A stretch of 64,000 bases of DNA from Microbacterium sp. LWH7-1.2 (lineage in GTDB: Bacteria > Actinomycetota > Actinomycetes > Actinomycetales > Microbacteriaceae), in assembly GCF_038397755.1 (NCBI RefSeq), contig NZ_CP151637.1, forward strand, positions 3,410,001 through 3,474,000, in the 5' to 3' direction. The first letter of the stretch is position 1. Each line of letters opens with the position of its first letter. The notes beneath the pieces are model-generated. The model searched no databases. It was not told the origin of the DNA and was given only the letters and a program-made list of their open reading frames with translations. Positions 17,831 through 25,936 of this stretch are shown here, piece by piece. Position numbers and translations under genes: made by a program.

Positions 17831-18202
17831 CTAGGGGAGCGCGCTGCCGATGCGCAGCAGGTTGCCGCTGCGGTCGACGACCGCGAACTCGCACATCCCG
17901 TAGTCGGTGTCGACCGGCGGATCGATGCGGCTGCCCGTCGGCGGGTCGGGCTCGACGAGCCCGGCCCACTCGTGGAAGAGCCGCCGCGCGTCGTCGACGT
18001 AGAGGTAGCACATCGAGGAGGTGCTGAGGGGGTCGACGGCGGCGTGCTCGGAGAAGTGCAGCTCGATCGCGCCGCGACCGATGATCAGGTAATGCCACTC
18101 CTCGGGCGGGGCGCCGCGGTTCTCGAACCCGAGGCGTTCGAAGAAGGCGAGCGTTTCGGACAGGTCGCGGCTGAGGAGGATCGGCACGGCACGCTCGCTC
18201 AT
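17831..18202 (-). CDS. VOC-superfamily protein (bleomycin-resistance/glyoxalase type)
   Basis: The 123-residue protein has the two beta-alpha-beta-beta-beta halves of the vicinal-oxygen-chelate fold: AVPILLSRDLSETLAFFERLGFENR and MCYLYVDDARRLFHEWAG...YGMCEFAVVDRSGNLLRIG. The 'gm.ef.v.DpdGn.l.ig' end is typical of the bleomycin-binding-protein subgroup, which sequesters antibiotic without catalysis. The actual ligand is unknown. The IS element is inserted about 45 bases upstream of its start, so its own promoter may be disturbed. Confidence 0.8.
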   Translation of the reverse strand: MSERAVPILLSRDLSETLAFFERLGFENRGAPPEEWHYLIIGRGAIELHFSEHAAVDPLSTSSMCYLYVDDARRLFHEWAGLVEPDPPTGSRIDPPVDTDYGMCEFAVVDRSGNLLRIGSALP

Positions 18203-18240
18203 CCCGGCAGGCTAGCGCGAGGTCCGCGCGTCAGGACAGG

Positions 18241-18246
18241 CCTAGA
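18241..18246. repeat. Left copy of the 6-bp IS target duplication CCTAGA
   Basis: CCTAGA at 18241-18246 matches CCTAGA at 19348-19353 on the other side of the element. It fits the NCTAGN target known for IS481. On the minus strand it supplies the TAG stop codon of the transposase. Confidence 0.9.
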
Positions 18247-19231
18247 TGTGATGTCCAGGCAGGTTGTTGATCCTGCTGATGGGTGGGGCTCCGATTGCGG
18301 AGTGTCGCCTGTGGTGATTGTAGAAGTGGATCCAGCCGGGCAGGGCGTCGCGGCGTTCGGTCTCTGACGGGTAGAACTTCGCGTAGGCCCATCCGTCGGC
18401 CAGCGTGCGGTGGAAGCGCTCGATCTTGCCGTTGGTCTGCGGGCGGTACGGGCGGGTGCGCTTGTGTCTGATGCCGAGGTCGGCGCAGGCGTCTCGCCAG
18501 GCAAGGGACCGGTAGCAGGAGCCGTTGTCGGAAAGGACGCGCTCGACGGTCACGCCGTGATCGGCGAAGAACGCGATCGCGCGGGTGAGGACGCCGACGG
18601 CAGTCTCGGCTCGCTCGTCGTCGTGCTCTTCGACATAAGCCACCCGCGAGTTGTCGTCGACGACGGTGTGGAAGAACCCGGTGCCGGTCCTCGGCTTGTG
18701 GTCCTTGCCGCGCGGCAGTCCTGGCGTCTCGAGCTTGTTCCGGGCGCCCTGCTGCCGTCCGACGAACCGGTGCCCGCCGCCGTCGGGGATGCGACCGAAC
18801 TTGGTGACATCGACGTGGATCAGTGCGCCGGGATGGTCGTGCTCATAACGGCGGATCGGCTCCCCGGTGACCCGGTCGATCGCGGAGAGGCGGTTGAGGC
18901 CGCAACGCACCAGAACCGCGTGAACGGTCGACGGAGCCAGACCGAGCTCACCGGCGATCTGGACCGGGCCCAGCCGACGCCGCCAGCGGGCCTTCACGAT
19001 CTTCTTCACAACCGGCGACGGCGTCTTCGCAGGCATCGAGCGGGGGCGGCTCGACCGATCCGACATCCCCGCCGGCCCCTCGGATCGGAATCTGGCCGCC
19101 CACTTCCGGGCTGTCACGGTCGAGACCATGAACATCTTCGCTGCCACCTGCAGTGGCCACCCCTCGTCGACGATAAGGCGCGCGAGGCGCAGTCGGGCAC
19201 GGGGAGTCAGAGCAGCGTTAGCGTGGGACAC
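18242..19231 (-). CDS. IS481-family transposase (DDE)
   Basis: The 329-residue transposase starts at GTG 19231 behind a good AGGAGG. It has an N-terminal helix-turn-helix (LARLIVDEGWPLQVAAKMFMVSTVTARKWAARF), a second HTH region (RWRRRLGPVQIAGELGLAPSTVHAVL), and an integrase core with the DDE acids in LIHVDVTKFGRI, RVLSDNGSCYRS and QTNGKIERFHRTL. The last Ile codon is partly, and the TAG stop wholly, outside the inverted repeat, in the duplicated target. Translation therefore depends on insertion at a CTAG site. Confidence 0.95.
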   Translation of the reverse strand: MSHANAALTPRARLRLARLIVDEGWPLQVAAKMFMVSTVTARKWAARFRSEGPAGMSDRSSRPRSMPAKTPSPVVKKIVKARWRRRLGPVQIAGELGLAPSTVHAVLVRCGLNRLSAIDRVTGEPIRRYEHDHPGALIHVDVTKFGRIPDGGGHRFVGRQQGARNKLETPGLPRGKDHKPRTGTGFFHTVVDDNSRVAYVEEHDDERAETAVGVLTRAIAFFADHGVTVERVLSDNGSCYRSLAWRDACADLGIRHKRTRPYRPQTNGKIERFHRTLADGWAYAKFYPSETERRDALPGWIHFYNHHRRHSAIGAPPISRINNLPGHHI

Positions 19232-19347
19232 GAGGGCCTCCTGCGTTCGTGAAGCGGTTGAACTAGACAGCTCCACTTCACAACCGGGAGGCCTTCGCTA
19301 CTCAGCTACTCCGGGCGTGTCCCGAAACAACGTCCCTGGACATCACA
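18247..19347. mobile_element. Intact IS481-family insertion sequence, 1101 bp
   Basis: The element is bounded by imperfect inverted repeats of 22 bp (20 matching) that start TGTGATGTCCAGG at 18247-18268 and, inverted, at 19326-19347. It carries one transposase gene on the minus strand with an intact frame, and the flanking 6-bp direct repeats CCTAGA are identical. Intact ends, frame and duplication suggest a recent insertion. It landed precisely in the stop codon of the small membrane-protein gene to its right, whose stop is recreated by the right-hand duplication. Confidence 0.93.
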
Positions 19348-19353
19348 CCTAGA
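19348..19353. repeat. Right copy of the 6-bp IS target duplication CCTAGA
   Basis: This copy preserves the TAG stop codon (minus strand, 19351-19349) of the 59-residue membrane protein gene that was the insertion target. Confidence 0.9.
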
Positions 19354-19528
19354 GCAGCTCCCAGAGCTGCGGGCCGAATACGGCGACGGCGGCCGCGGCG
19401 ACGCCGGCCACCCCGAGCGCGGCGATCGTGACGACGAGGATGTTGCCCCCGATGGTGAGGAGCAGTGCCGCTGCCGCGGAGAGCTCGCGGCGGCGGGTGA
19501 CGGGGATCGCGGACGTGGTGCTGACCAT
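19349..19528 (-). CDS. Small two-helix membrane protein, unknown function
   Basis: The 59-residue product (MVSTTSAIPVTRRREL...QLWELL) has a short basic N-terminus and one long or two close hydrophobic segments (SAAAALLLTIGGNILVVTIAALGVAGVAAAAVAVF). The gene ends exactly in the IS target duplication, so the insertion left its coding sequence complete but cut it from whatever lay downstream. No family is recognised. Confidence 0.5.
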   Translation of the reverse strand: MVSTTSAIPVTRRRELSAAAALLLTIGGNILVVTIAALGVAGVAAAAVAVFGPQLWELL

Positions 19529-19729
19529 GCCTTCGACGCTACGGATCGGGACTTGGGGCCGCGTCAGCCCGGAGTCTCGTCCGGGTCCACCCGAAGGATG
19601 ATCTCTCGGCCGGGTGCGTCTCGAGAACCGCTCGAGAATCTCTCCGGAGAACTGTCGACATCGCCGGCGGTCGTGCGACGACCGGAGTGAGGCTGGCGGA
19701 CGGCCGCCCACAACCGGAAGGATCACCCC

Positions 19730-20062
19730 ATGAAGTACATGATGTTCGTCGTCACGTCGCTCGAGCCCGACGCCGAGTCCGACGAGTCCGACGTCGACCT
19801 GTGGGTCGACCCCCTCGACGCGAGCGGCAAGCGCGTCATCGGCGAGGTGCTCGCGCCGCAGTCCGACTCCACGGTGGTGAAGGTGCGCGGCGGCAAGGTG
19901 CTGACGAGCCGCGGCCCGTATGTCGAGACGGCCGAGGTCATCTGCGGCTTCGACATCCTCGAGGTGGAGAACCTGGATGAGGCGATCGAGATCGCGTCGC
20001 GGCATCCGATGGCCCGAAACGGTCAGCTCGAACTGCGGCCGTTCATGGTCTGGGACCAGTGA
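19730..20062 (+). CDS. YciI/DGPF-domain protein
   Basis: The 110-residue protein has the dimeric alpha-beta fold of the YciI-related DGPF family: MKYMMFVVTS at the start, VKVRGGKVLTSRGPYVETAEVICGFDILEVENLDEAIEIASRHP in the middle, and ELRPFMVWD at the end. The usual 'DGPF.E.KE' is here 'RGPYVETAE', a common variant. In actinobacteria these genes often accompany ECF sigma factors, but none is seen here. A GGAAGGATC Shine-Dalgarno precedes the ATG. Confidence 0.8.
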   Translation: MKYMMFVVTSLEPDAESDESDVDLWVDPLDASGKRVIGEVLAPQSDSTVVKVRGGKVLTSRGPYVETAEVICGFDILEVENLDEAIEIASRHPMARNGQLELRPFMVWDQ

Positions 20063-20069
20063 CACGCAC

Positions 20070-20100
20070 AGGCGGCCCCACCGGAAGGTAGGGGCCGCCT
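20070..20100 (+). terminator. Hairpin after the YciI gene
   Basis: AGGCGGCCCC (20070-20079) pairs perfectly with GGGGCCGCCT (20091-20100) around an 11-base loop, eight bases after the stop codon. No T-run follows. From here to the acyl-CoA dehydrogenase start (20281) no gene is credible. Confidence 0.7.
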
Positions 20101-20230
20101 CGTGCGCGGAATGTCAGTCCGCGGTCCTCTCGCGACGCGTGCGGATCACGACGAGCGCCGCGCCGACGACCATCAGCAGCACCGAACGTTCCAGTGCACG
20201 GGTTTCCGAGCAGATACATGGATGTCCTAG

Positions 20231-20259
20231 TATTCTGTAAGTCGTGACGAAGCCGTCAC
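20231..20259 (+). promoter_or_regulatory. Promoter -10 and palindrome before the acyl-CoA dehydrogenase operon
   Basis: TATTCT (20231-20236) fits a -10 hexamer; no good -35 is seen. GTGACG-AAGC-CGTCAC (20244-20259) is a perfect inverted repeat that would cover the transcription start, a common repressor position. Which regulator binds is unknown; TetR- or MarR-type control is plausible and a MarR gene lies at the far end of this gene set. Confidence 0.45.
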
Positions 20260-20281
20260 CCTGACTCACCGGAGAGACGTA

Positions 20282-21454
20282 ATGGACGCCACCCCTGTCC
20301 CCGTGCTCGCTCCCGTCGCCATCAGCGAAGACGAGCGCGCCGCCATCATCGAAGCCGTGCGCGAGTTCGCGCAGTCCGAACTCGCGCCGCACGCCCTGGA
20401 GTGGGACGCGGCATCGCACTTCCCCCGCGAGACGCTGCGGCTCGGCGGCGAACTCGGCCTCGGCGGGATCTACATCCGTGAGGACGTCGGCGGCTCGGGC
20501 CTCTCGCGCTCGGACGCCGCCCTGATCTTCGAGGAGCTGGCCAAGGGCGACCCCGCGATCGCCGCCTACATCTCGATCCACAACATGGTGGCGTGGATGA
20601 TCGACAGCTATGGGACCGCCGCCCAGCGCACCGAATGGCTTCCGCTGCTGACGTCCATGCAGGGCTTCGGCAGCTATTGCCTCACCGAGCCGGGTGCGGG
20701 CTCCGATGCCGCCGCCATCGTGACGAGCGCGATCCGCTCGGGCGACGACTACGTGCTGACGGGGGTCAAGCAGTTCATCTCGGGCGGGGGTGAAGCATCC
20801 GTCTACATCGTCATGGCCCGCACGGATGCCGACGCCGGCGCCCGCGGCATCACCGCGTTCCTCGTTCCGGCCGACACTCCCGGGCTCTCTTTCGGCCAGA
20901 TCGAGCACAAGATGGGCTGGAACGCCCAGCCCACGCGGCAGGTGATCCTCGACGAGGTGCGGGTTCCCGCGGCGCACATCCTCGGCGGCGAGGGCCAGGG
21001 CTTCAAGATCGCGATGTCGGCGCTCGACGGCGGCCGCATCAACATCGCCGCGTGCTCGCTCGGCGGTGCGCAGTGGGCCCTCGACCGCGCGGTGACCTAC
21101 GTGCACGAGCGGTTCACGTTCGGCGAGCCGCTCGCCGAGAAGCAGGCGGTCGTGTTCGCGCTCGCCGACATGGCCACCGAGCTGCGCGCGGCGCGCGCGC
21201 TCGTGCGGGACGCCGCCGCGGCCCTCGACGAGAAGGCTCCCGACGCCTCGATGCAGTGCGCGATGGCCAAGCGGTTCGCCACGGACGCGGGCTTCACCGT
21301 CGCGAACCAGGCGCTCCAGCTGCACGGCGGGTACGGATACCTCCACGAGTACGGGATCGAAAAGGTGGTGCGCGATCTGCGCGTGCATCAGATCCTTGAG
21401 GGGACCAACGAGATCATGCGCGTGATCATCGGCCGCCAGCTGCTCGCGCACTGA
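20282..21454 (+). CDS. Acyl-CoA dehydrogenase (short or branched chain, isobutyryl-CoA type)
   Basis: The 390-residue FAD enzyme oxidises an acyl-CoA and passes electrons to ETF. Seen are the signatures SYCLTEPGAGSDAA, GVKQFISGGGEAS, FGEPLAEKQAVVFALADM, QLHGGYGYLHEYGIEKVVRDLRVHQILEGTNEI, with the catalytic Glu373 in LEGT. 'FISGGGEA' and the adjacent 3-hydroxyisobutyrate dehydrogenase favour an isobutyryl-CoA or 2-methylacyl-CoA substrate in valine breakdown. etfBA lie 2.7 kb downstream. Confidence 0.9.
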   Translation: MDATPVPVLAPVAISEDERAAIIEAVREFAQSELAPHALEWDAASHFPRETLRLGGELGLGGIYIREDVGGSGLSRSDAALIFEELAKGDPAIAAYISIHNMVAWMIDSYGTAAQRTEWLPLLTSMQGFGSYCLTEPGAGSDAAAIVTSAIRSGDDYVLTGVKQFISGGGEASVYIVMARTDADAGARGITAFLVPADTPGLSFGQIEHKMGWNAQPTRQVILDEVRVPAAHILGGEGQGFKIAMSALDGGRINIAACSLGGAQWALDRAVTYVHERFTFGEPLAEKQAVVFALADMATELRAARALVRDAAAALDEKAPDASMQCAMAKRFATDAGFTVANQALQLHGGYGYLHEYGIEKVVRDLRVHQILEGTNEIMRVIIGRQLLAH

Positions 21455-21478
21455 CGATCTCAGACGAGGAGGTCCGAC

Positions 21479-22378
21479 ATGAAGATCGCATTCCTGGGGC
21501 TCGGCCACATGGGCCTGCCCATGGCGCGGAATCTCGCCGGCACCGGCCACGAGGTGGTCGGCTTCGACGTGTTCCCCGCCGCGGTCGACGCGGCGCGAGA
21601 GGCGGGGATGACCGTCGCGGAATCGGGAACGGATGCTGCCACCGCCGCGGACGTCGTCATCACCATGTTCCAGTCCGGCGCGCAGGTGCTCGACGCGTAT
21701 CGCGGAGCCGGTGGAGCCGAGGGTCTGCTCGGGGTCGCGGCATCCGGAGCACTGTTCATCGACTGCTCGACGATCGCCGTCGACGAGGCGCGCGCCGCGC
21801 ACGCGCTCGCCGAGGCGGCCGGGCACCGCTCGCTCGACGCCCCGGTGTCGGGCGGTGTGGTCGGCGCCGAGAACGCCACCCTCGCCTTCATGGTGGGCGG
21901 GACGGAGGACGACTTCGAGGCGGCCAGGCCGCTGCTCGAGGCGATGGGCCGGCGGGTCGTGCACTGCGGCGGGGCCGGGCTCGGCCAGGCCGCGAAGGTC
22001 TGCAACAACATGATCCTCGCGGTGTCGCAGATCGCGGTCGCCGAGGCGTTCGTGCTGGGAGAGCGGCTGGGGCTCTCGCACCAGGCACTCTTCGACGTCG
22101 CTTCCAACGCGTCCGGTCAGTGCTGGGCGTTGACGACGAACTGCCCGGTGCCCGGGCCGGTGCCGACGAGCCCTGCGAACCGGGACTACCAGCCCGGCTT
22201 CGCGGGCGCCCTCATGAACAAGGACCTGGGCCTCGCCGAGCAGGCGGTCCAGCTCACCGGAGTGGACGCCCGCATGGGCATGCTCGCGCGCGAGATCTAC
22301 GCGCACTACGCCGACGGCCCCGGAGCGGGTCAGGACTTCTCGGGCATCATCAACTCGATCCGCGAGTTCTCCGACTGA
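21479..22378 (+). CDS. mmsB: 3-hydroxyisobutyrate dehydrogenase
   Basis: The 299-residue NAD-dependent enzyme oxidises 3-hydroxyisobutyrate to methylmalonate semialdehyde. The Rossmann motif FLGLGHMGLPMARNL is at the N-terminus, the substrate motif DAPVSGGVVGAE at about 120, and the catalytic Lys in GQAAKVCNNMI. The C-terminal helical domain ends with the DFSGIINSI typical of the family. A GAGGAGGTCC Shine-Dalgarno precedes the ATG. It follows the acyl-CoA dehydrogenase by 24 bases, forming an operon for valine catabolism. Confidence 0.92.
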   Translation: MKIAFLGLGHMGLPMARNLAGTGHEVVGFDVFPAAVDAAREAGMTVAESGTDAATAADVVITMFQSGAQVLDAYRGAGGAEGLLGVAASGALFIDCSTIAVDEARAAHALAEAAGHRSLDAPVSGGVVGAENATLAFMVGGTEDDFEAARPLLEAMGRRVVHCGGAGLGQAAKVCNNMILAVSQIAVAEAFVLGERLGLSHQALFDVASNASGQCWALTTNCPVPGPVPTSPANRDYQPGFAGALMNKDLGLAEQAVQLTGVDARMGMLAREIYAHYADGPGAGQDFSGIINSIREFSD

Positions 22379-22399
22379 CCCGGCCGGTCGGCCCGACCT

Positions 22400-22475
22400 C
22401 TCGTGTCCCGATTTCGCGCGCTAGAGGTCTGTCGAGTCGGCGGATCTGGGACACGAGGACGAGAATTCGGGACAC
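22400..22475. repeat. CTCGTGTCCC...GGGACACGAG palindromic intergenic element
   Basis: CTCGTGTCCC (22400-22409) pairs perfectly with GGGACACGAG (22448-22457), and a further GGGACAC lies at 22469-22475. The core words are shared with the prpB-prpC gap. It sits in the 142-base gap between mmsB and the enoyl-CoA hydratase gene and may fold in RNA or be a dispersed repeat. Confidence 0.5.
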
Positions 22476-22520
22476 GGACCCGAGGATCCAGAACACTCGC
22501 CCCCACCGGAACGGAGCCCC

Positions 22521-23321
22521 ATGACCGAGCATCACGCGCACGAGTCCACCGAGTACGAGACCATCCTGGTCGAGACCCGCGGCCGGGTGGGGTGGATCAC
22601 GCTCAACCGGCCGGAGGCGCTCAACGCGCTGAACTCGCAGGTGTGCCGCGACGTCGTGGCCGCGGCATCCGTCTTCGATGCCGATGAGCAGATCGGCGCC
22701 ATCGTGCTGACCGGCTCGGAGCGCGCGTTCGCCGCCGGCGCAGACATCAAGGAGATGGAGTCCAAGTCGGGGCTCGAGATGCTGATGGGCGACCACTTCG
22801 GCGGCTGGACGCAGTTCGCCGCCGTGCGCACGCCGGTGATCGCGGCCGTCTCGGGCTACGCCCTGGGCGGCGGGTGCGAGCTGGCGATGATGTGCGACAT
22901 CATCCTCGCCGCCGACACCGCCAAGTTCGGCCAGCCCGAGATCAACCTCGGAGTCATCCCGGGCATGGGCGGTTCGCAGCGCCTCCTCCGCGCCGTCGGC
23001 TACTACAAGGCCGCCGAGCTCATCCTCACCGGACGGATGATGGATGCTGCGGAAGCCGAGCGCGCCGGACTCGTCTCGCGTGTCGTGCCCGCGGCCGACC
23101 TGCTGACCGAGGCGCAGAAGACGGCCGATACCATCGCGTCGAAGAGCCTGCCGTCGCTGTATGCAGCGAAGGCGGTGCTGGATGCTGCGCTCGAGACCCC
23201 GATGGCCGAGGGTCTGCGCCTCGAGAAGCACGTGTTCGCGAGCCTCTTCGACACCGAGGATCAGAAGGAGGGCATGGCCGCCTTCCGCGAGAAGCGCGCC
23301 CCCGAGTTCACGGGCCGGTGA
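22521..23321 (+). CDS. Enoyl-CoA hydratase
   Basis: The 266-residue crotonase-family enzyme hydrates a 2-enoyl-CoA. Oxyanion-hole motifs [10 protein letters not shown] and [17 protein letters not shown] are present, as are both catalytic Glu residues, in GGCELAMM and [19 protein letters not shown]. It matches the short-chain EchA8-like group. In the valine pathway it would hydrate methacrylyl-CoA; the CoA hydrolase of that pathway is not in view, so the full assignment is inference. Confidence 0.9.
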   Translation: MTEHHAHESTEYETILVETRGRVGWITLNRPEALNALNSQVCRDVVAAASVFDADEQIGAIVLTGSERAFAAGADIKEMESKSGLEMLMGDHFGGWTQFAAVRTPVIAAVSGYALGGGCELAMMCDIILAADTAKFGQPEINLGVIPGMGGSQRLLRAVGYYKAAELILTGRMMDAAEAERAGLVSRVVPAADLLTEAQKTADTIASKSLPSLYAAKAVLDAALETPMAEGLRLEKHVFASLFDTEDQKEGMAAFREKRAPEFTGR

Positions 23322-23344
23322 CCTCCTGACCGCCCCGCACATTC

Positions 23345-23432
23345 GAGGCGTCTCGACTGCGGGCGCTGGAGCGAGCGAGGAGCGCGGTCGTTGAGCGAGC
23401 CTGCGAGTCGAAACGCAGAGTCGAAACGCCTC
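23345..23432. repeat. Palindromic element GAGGCGTYTCGACT
   Basis: GAGGCGTCTCGACT (23345-23358) pairs with AGTCGAAACGCCTC (23419-23432) with one mismatch. The spacer is rich in the words 'gagcgag' and 'cgttgagcgagcc', and a second AGTCGAAACGC copy begins at 23406. The element fills the gap between two converging genes, a common place for REP-like sequences. It may also end transcription on both strands. Confidence 0.5.
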
Positions 23433-23461
23433 CGACGCGGTCGCGACGCCGGGCGACAGCC

Positions 23462-23998
23462 TCAGAGGGGGTCGGGCTGGGGCCTCGGCTCGGTGAAGTC
23501 GCCGGCGTCCTTGCGGAAGCGCGCGATGATGCGCACGAGCTCCGTCGTGTCGGCGTCCGACAGCCCCGGATCCTCGAAGACCTCAGTGTTGAGCGCCGCG
23601 GTCGCGCGCTCCACGAGCTCGCGGCCGGAGTCGGTGAGGACGAGCATCGCGGCGCGCCCGTCGCCGGGGTGCGGCTCGCGCGAGACGAGGCCGTCGCGGG
23701 CGAGGCGGTCCACGGTGTTCGTGACGCTGGTCGGATGCACCTGCAGGCGGGCGATGGCGCTGGCCATCGGCATCCGTCCCTCTCTCGTGAAGCCGAGGAG
23801 GCGCAGCATCTCGTATCGCGCGAACGACAGGCCGAACGGCTTCAGCGCGGTGTCGATGCGCGCGAACAGCAGCTGCTGCGCGCGGATGATCGACGTCACG
23901 GCGGTCATGCCCGCGGCGGCGTCCTCCCAGCCATGGGCGATCCACTGGCGCTTGGCCTCGGCGATCGGGTCGACCGGAAGACGCTTGGGTGCTGCCAT
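23462..23998 (-). CDS. MarR-family regulator
   Basis: The 178-residue protein starts at ATG 23998 behind GGCAGGAGGAGGTCGTC. A long N-terminal helix region is followed by a winged helix (LSFARYEMLRLLGFTREGRMPMASAIARLQVHPTSVTNTVDRLARDGLVSREPHPGDGRAAMLVLTDSGRELV), the classic MarR DNA-binding lobe with its wing Asp-Arg pair. It is divergent from etfBA with a 180-base shared upstream region and converges on the branched-chain acyl-CoA genes, so it may control either set. Confidence 0.88.
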   Translation of the reverse strand: MAAPKRLPVDPIAEAKRQWIAHGWEDAAAGMTAVTSIIRAQQLLFARIDTALKPFGLSFARYEMLRLLGFTREGRMPMASAIARLQVHPTSVTNTVDRLARDGLVSREPHPGDGRAAMLVLTDSGRELVERATAALNTEVFEDPGLSDADTTELVRIIARFRKDAGDFTEPRPQPDPL

Positions 23999-24074
23999 GA
24001 CGACCTCCTCCTGCCCACCGTATCGGTCCGGCGGCGTCGCGATGGACGACGGATGCCGCAAATCGGTGCTTTAT

Positions 24075-24080
24075 GTATAC
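24075..24080. promoter_or_regulatory. GTATAC site between MarR gene and etfB
   Basis: GTATAC in the context ttATGTATACacac matches the sites in front of the prp GntR gene (ctATGTATACgaat, and, inverted, ATTGTATACACA). It lies 77 bases before the MarR start and 98 before etfB. It suggests that the prp regulator, or a related GntR protein, also reaches this region. Confidence 0.4.
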
Positions 24081-24177
24081 ACACGGCGGTTCCTGGTCGC
24101 TCATCGTCGGTTCATTTCGCGGGATTGGGTACATTGCGGCGCGAGCCATAGACTCGTGCCCAGCGTGAGGAGACCGT

Positions 24178-24954
24178 ATGAAGATCGTCGTCCTGGTCAA
24201 GGAAGTCCCGGATACCTATGGGGATCGCAGGCTGTCGCTCGAGACCGGCCTGGCCGATCGCGCCGCGAGCGAGACCGTGCTCGACGAGATCGGTGAGCGC
24301 GCGCTCGAGGTGGCGCTCTCGTACGCCGACAACACGCCGGGTACGGAGGTCGTCGTGCTCTCGATGACGCCGGAATCGGCGTCGGCGACGGTGCGCAAGG
24401 GGCTCGCGATGGGCGCCTCGTCGGCCGTGCAGGTGGTGGATGAGGGCCTCCTCGGTGCCGATCTGGGGCTGACCGCGGAGGTGCTGGCGGCGGCGCTGCA
24501 GCGCACCGGTTTCGATCTGGTGATCGGCGGCAACCTGTCGACGGACGGGGTGGGCGGGATCGTCCCGGCGATGGTGGCCGAGATCCTCGACGTGCCGTCG
24601 GCGACGTACCTGAGCGCGGTCGAGATCCGCGAGGGCGAGGTGCTGGGCACGCGGGCATCCGACGGGGCGACGCTGCAGGTGACGGCGGCGCTGCCGGCGG
24701 TGATCTCGATCACCGAGGCCCTGCCCGACGCGCGGTTTCCGAATTTCAAGGGCATCATGGCGGCGAAGAAGAAGCCGTTCGAGACGCTCTCGCTCGCCGA
24801 GCTCGAGATCGACCCGCACACCCCCGACGCATCGCGGTCGATCGTGATCGCGCTCAGCGAGAAGCCGCCGCGCGAGGCCGGTGTGAAGATCGTCGACGAG
24901 GGGGACGCGGGTCAGAAGCTCGCGGACTTCCTCATCCAGAACCGGCTCGCGTGA
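24178..24954 (+). CDS. etfB: Electron transfer flavoprotein beta subunit
   Basis: The 258-residue small subunit of ETF accepts electrons from acyl-CoA dehydrogenases. It begins [20 protein letters not shown] and has [28 protein letters not shown] and the family '[38 protein letters not shown]' block, where the last part is the recognition loop for partner dehydrogenases. GAGGAGACC precedes the ATG. etfA follows after 10 bases. Confidence 0.95.
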   Translation: MKIVVLVKEVPDTYGDRRLSLETGLADRAASETVLDEIGERALEVALSYADNTPGTEVVVLSMTPESASATVRKGLAMGASSAVQVVDEGLLGADLGLTAEVLAAALQRTGFDLVIGGNLSTDGVGGIVPAMVAEILDVPSATYLSAVEIREGEVLGTRASDGATLQVTAALPAVISITEALPDARFPNFKGIMAAKKKPFETLSLAELEIDPHTPDASRSIVIALSEKPPREAGVKIVDEGDAGQKLADFLIQNRLA

Positions 24955-24964
24955 GGAACCGCAC

Positions 24965-25930
24965 ATGACGTTCGCAGATGACTCGATCCTGGTCCTTCTC
25001 GACACCACGCCGTCGGGCGGGCTCGCCAAGACGGCGGCCGAGCTGCTGGGGGCTGCCGCCTCGGTGGGCACCCCGGTCGCGGTGATCGTCGGCGACCCCG
25101 CTCTGGCGACGGATGCTGCGGCCCTCGGCGCCGCGTCGGTGCTGGTCGCGCCGGCCGGCGACGGGCTGACTGTCCCGCGGGTGGACGCGCTGACGGAGGC
25201 TGCCGACCTGGTCCGGCCCGACGCGATCCTGGTGGCCAACTCGGTGGAGGGCCGTGAGGTCGCCGGCCGGTACGCCGCGCGTACCCGGTCGGGCGTCGCG
25301 GTCGACGCGGTCGGCGTCTCGCGGGACGCGGAGGGCGTCGTCGCGCATCATTCGGTGTACGGCGGTGCGTACAACGTCGACTCGGCCGTCACGTGGGGCG
25401 CTCCGGTCATCACGATCCGCCAGGGATCGATCGACGCCCGCGCCGAGGCGGTGACGGGCGTCGAGGCCGAGCCGCTCGAGGTGCGTGCGTCCGGCCGCAA
25501 GGCGGCGAGCGTGGTGTCGGTGGACGAGGCGGTGGTGTCGTCGTCGCGTCCCGAGCTGCGCGGCGCGGCGAAGGTGGTGTCGGGCGGGCGCGGGCTCGGG
25601 TCGGGCGACAAGTTCGCCCTCGTCGAGCAGCTGGCCGACGCGCTCGGCGCCGCCGTGGGCGCGTCGCGCGCCGCGGTCGACGCCGGCTACGTGCCGTACT
25701 CGTACCAGGTCGGGCAGACCGGTGTGTCGGTGTCGCCCCAGCTGTACGTGGCGCTCGGCATCTCTGGCGCGATCCAGCACAAGGCCGGAATGCAGACCGC
25801 GAAGACGATCGTGGCGATCAACAAGGACGCGGACGCCCCCATCTTCGAGATCGCGGACTTCGGCGTCGTCGGCGACCTGTTCACGGTCGTGCCGCAGCTG
25901 ATCGCCGCGCTCGAGGCGAAGAAGGCGTAA
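24965..25930 (+). CDS. etfA: Electron transfer flavoprotein alpha subunit
   Basis: The 321-residue large subunit holds the redox FAD. The C-terminal FAD domain shows [103 protein letters not shown], all core ETF-alpha motifs including the GISGAIQH segment and the final DLF..VP. The N-terminal half is shorter and looser than in classical ETF, as is common. It is followed six bases later by the cytochrome b protein. Confidence 0.95.
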   Translation: MTFADDSILVLLDTTPSGGLAKTAAELLGAAASVGTPVAVIVGDPALATDAAALGAASVLVAPAGDGLTVPRVDALTEAADLVRPDAILVANSVEGREVAGRYAARTRSGVAVDAVGVSRDAEGVVAHHSVYGGAYNVDSAVTWGAPVITIRQGSIDARAEAVTGVEAEPLEVRASGRKAASVVSVDEAVVSSSRPELRGAAKVVSGGRGLGSGDKFALVEQLADALGAAVGASRAAVDAGYVPYSYQVGQTGVSVSPQLYVALGISGAIQHKAGMQTAKTIVAINKDADAPIFEIADFGVVGDLFTVVPQLIAALEAKKA

Positions 25931-25936
25931 CCCGGG

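Noticed and set aside
20114..20281. Short minus-strand frame ending VLLMVVGAALVVIRTRRERTAD
   Set aside because: The only start codons leave 22 or fewer residues, with no ribosome site. The DNA is better explained as the promoter region of the acyl-CoA dehydrogenase.
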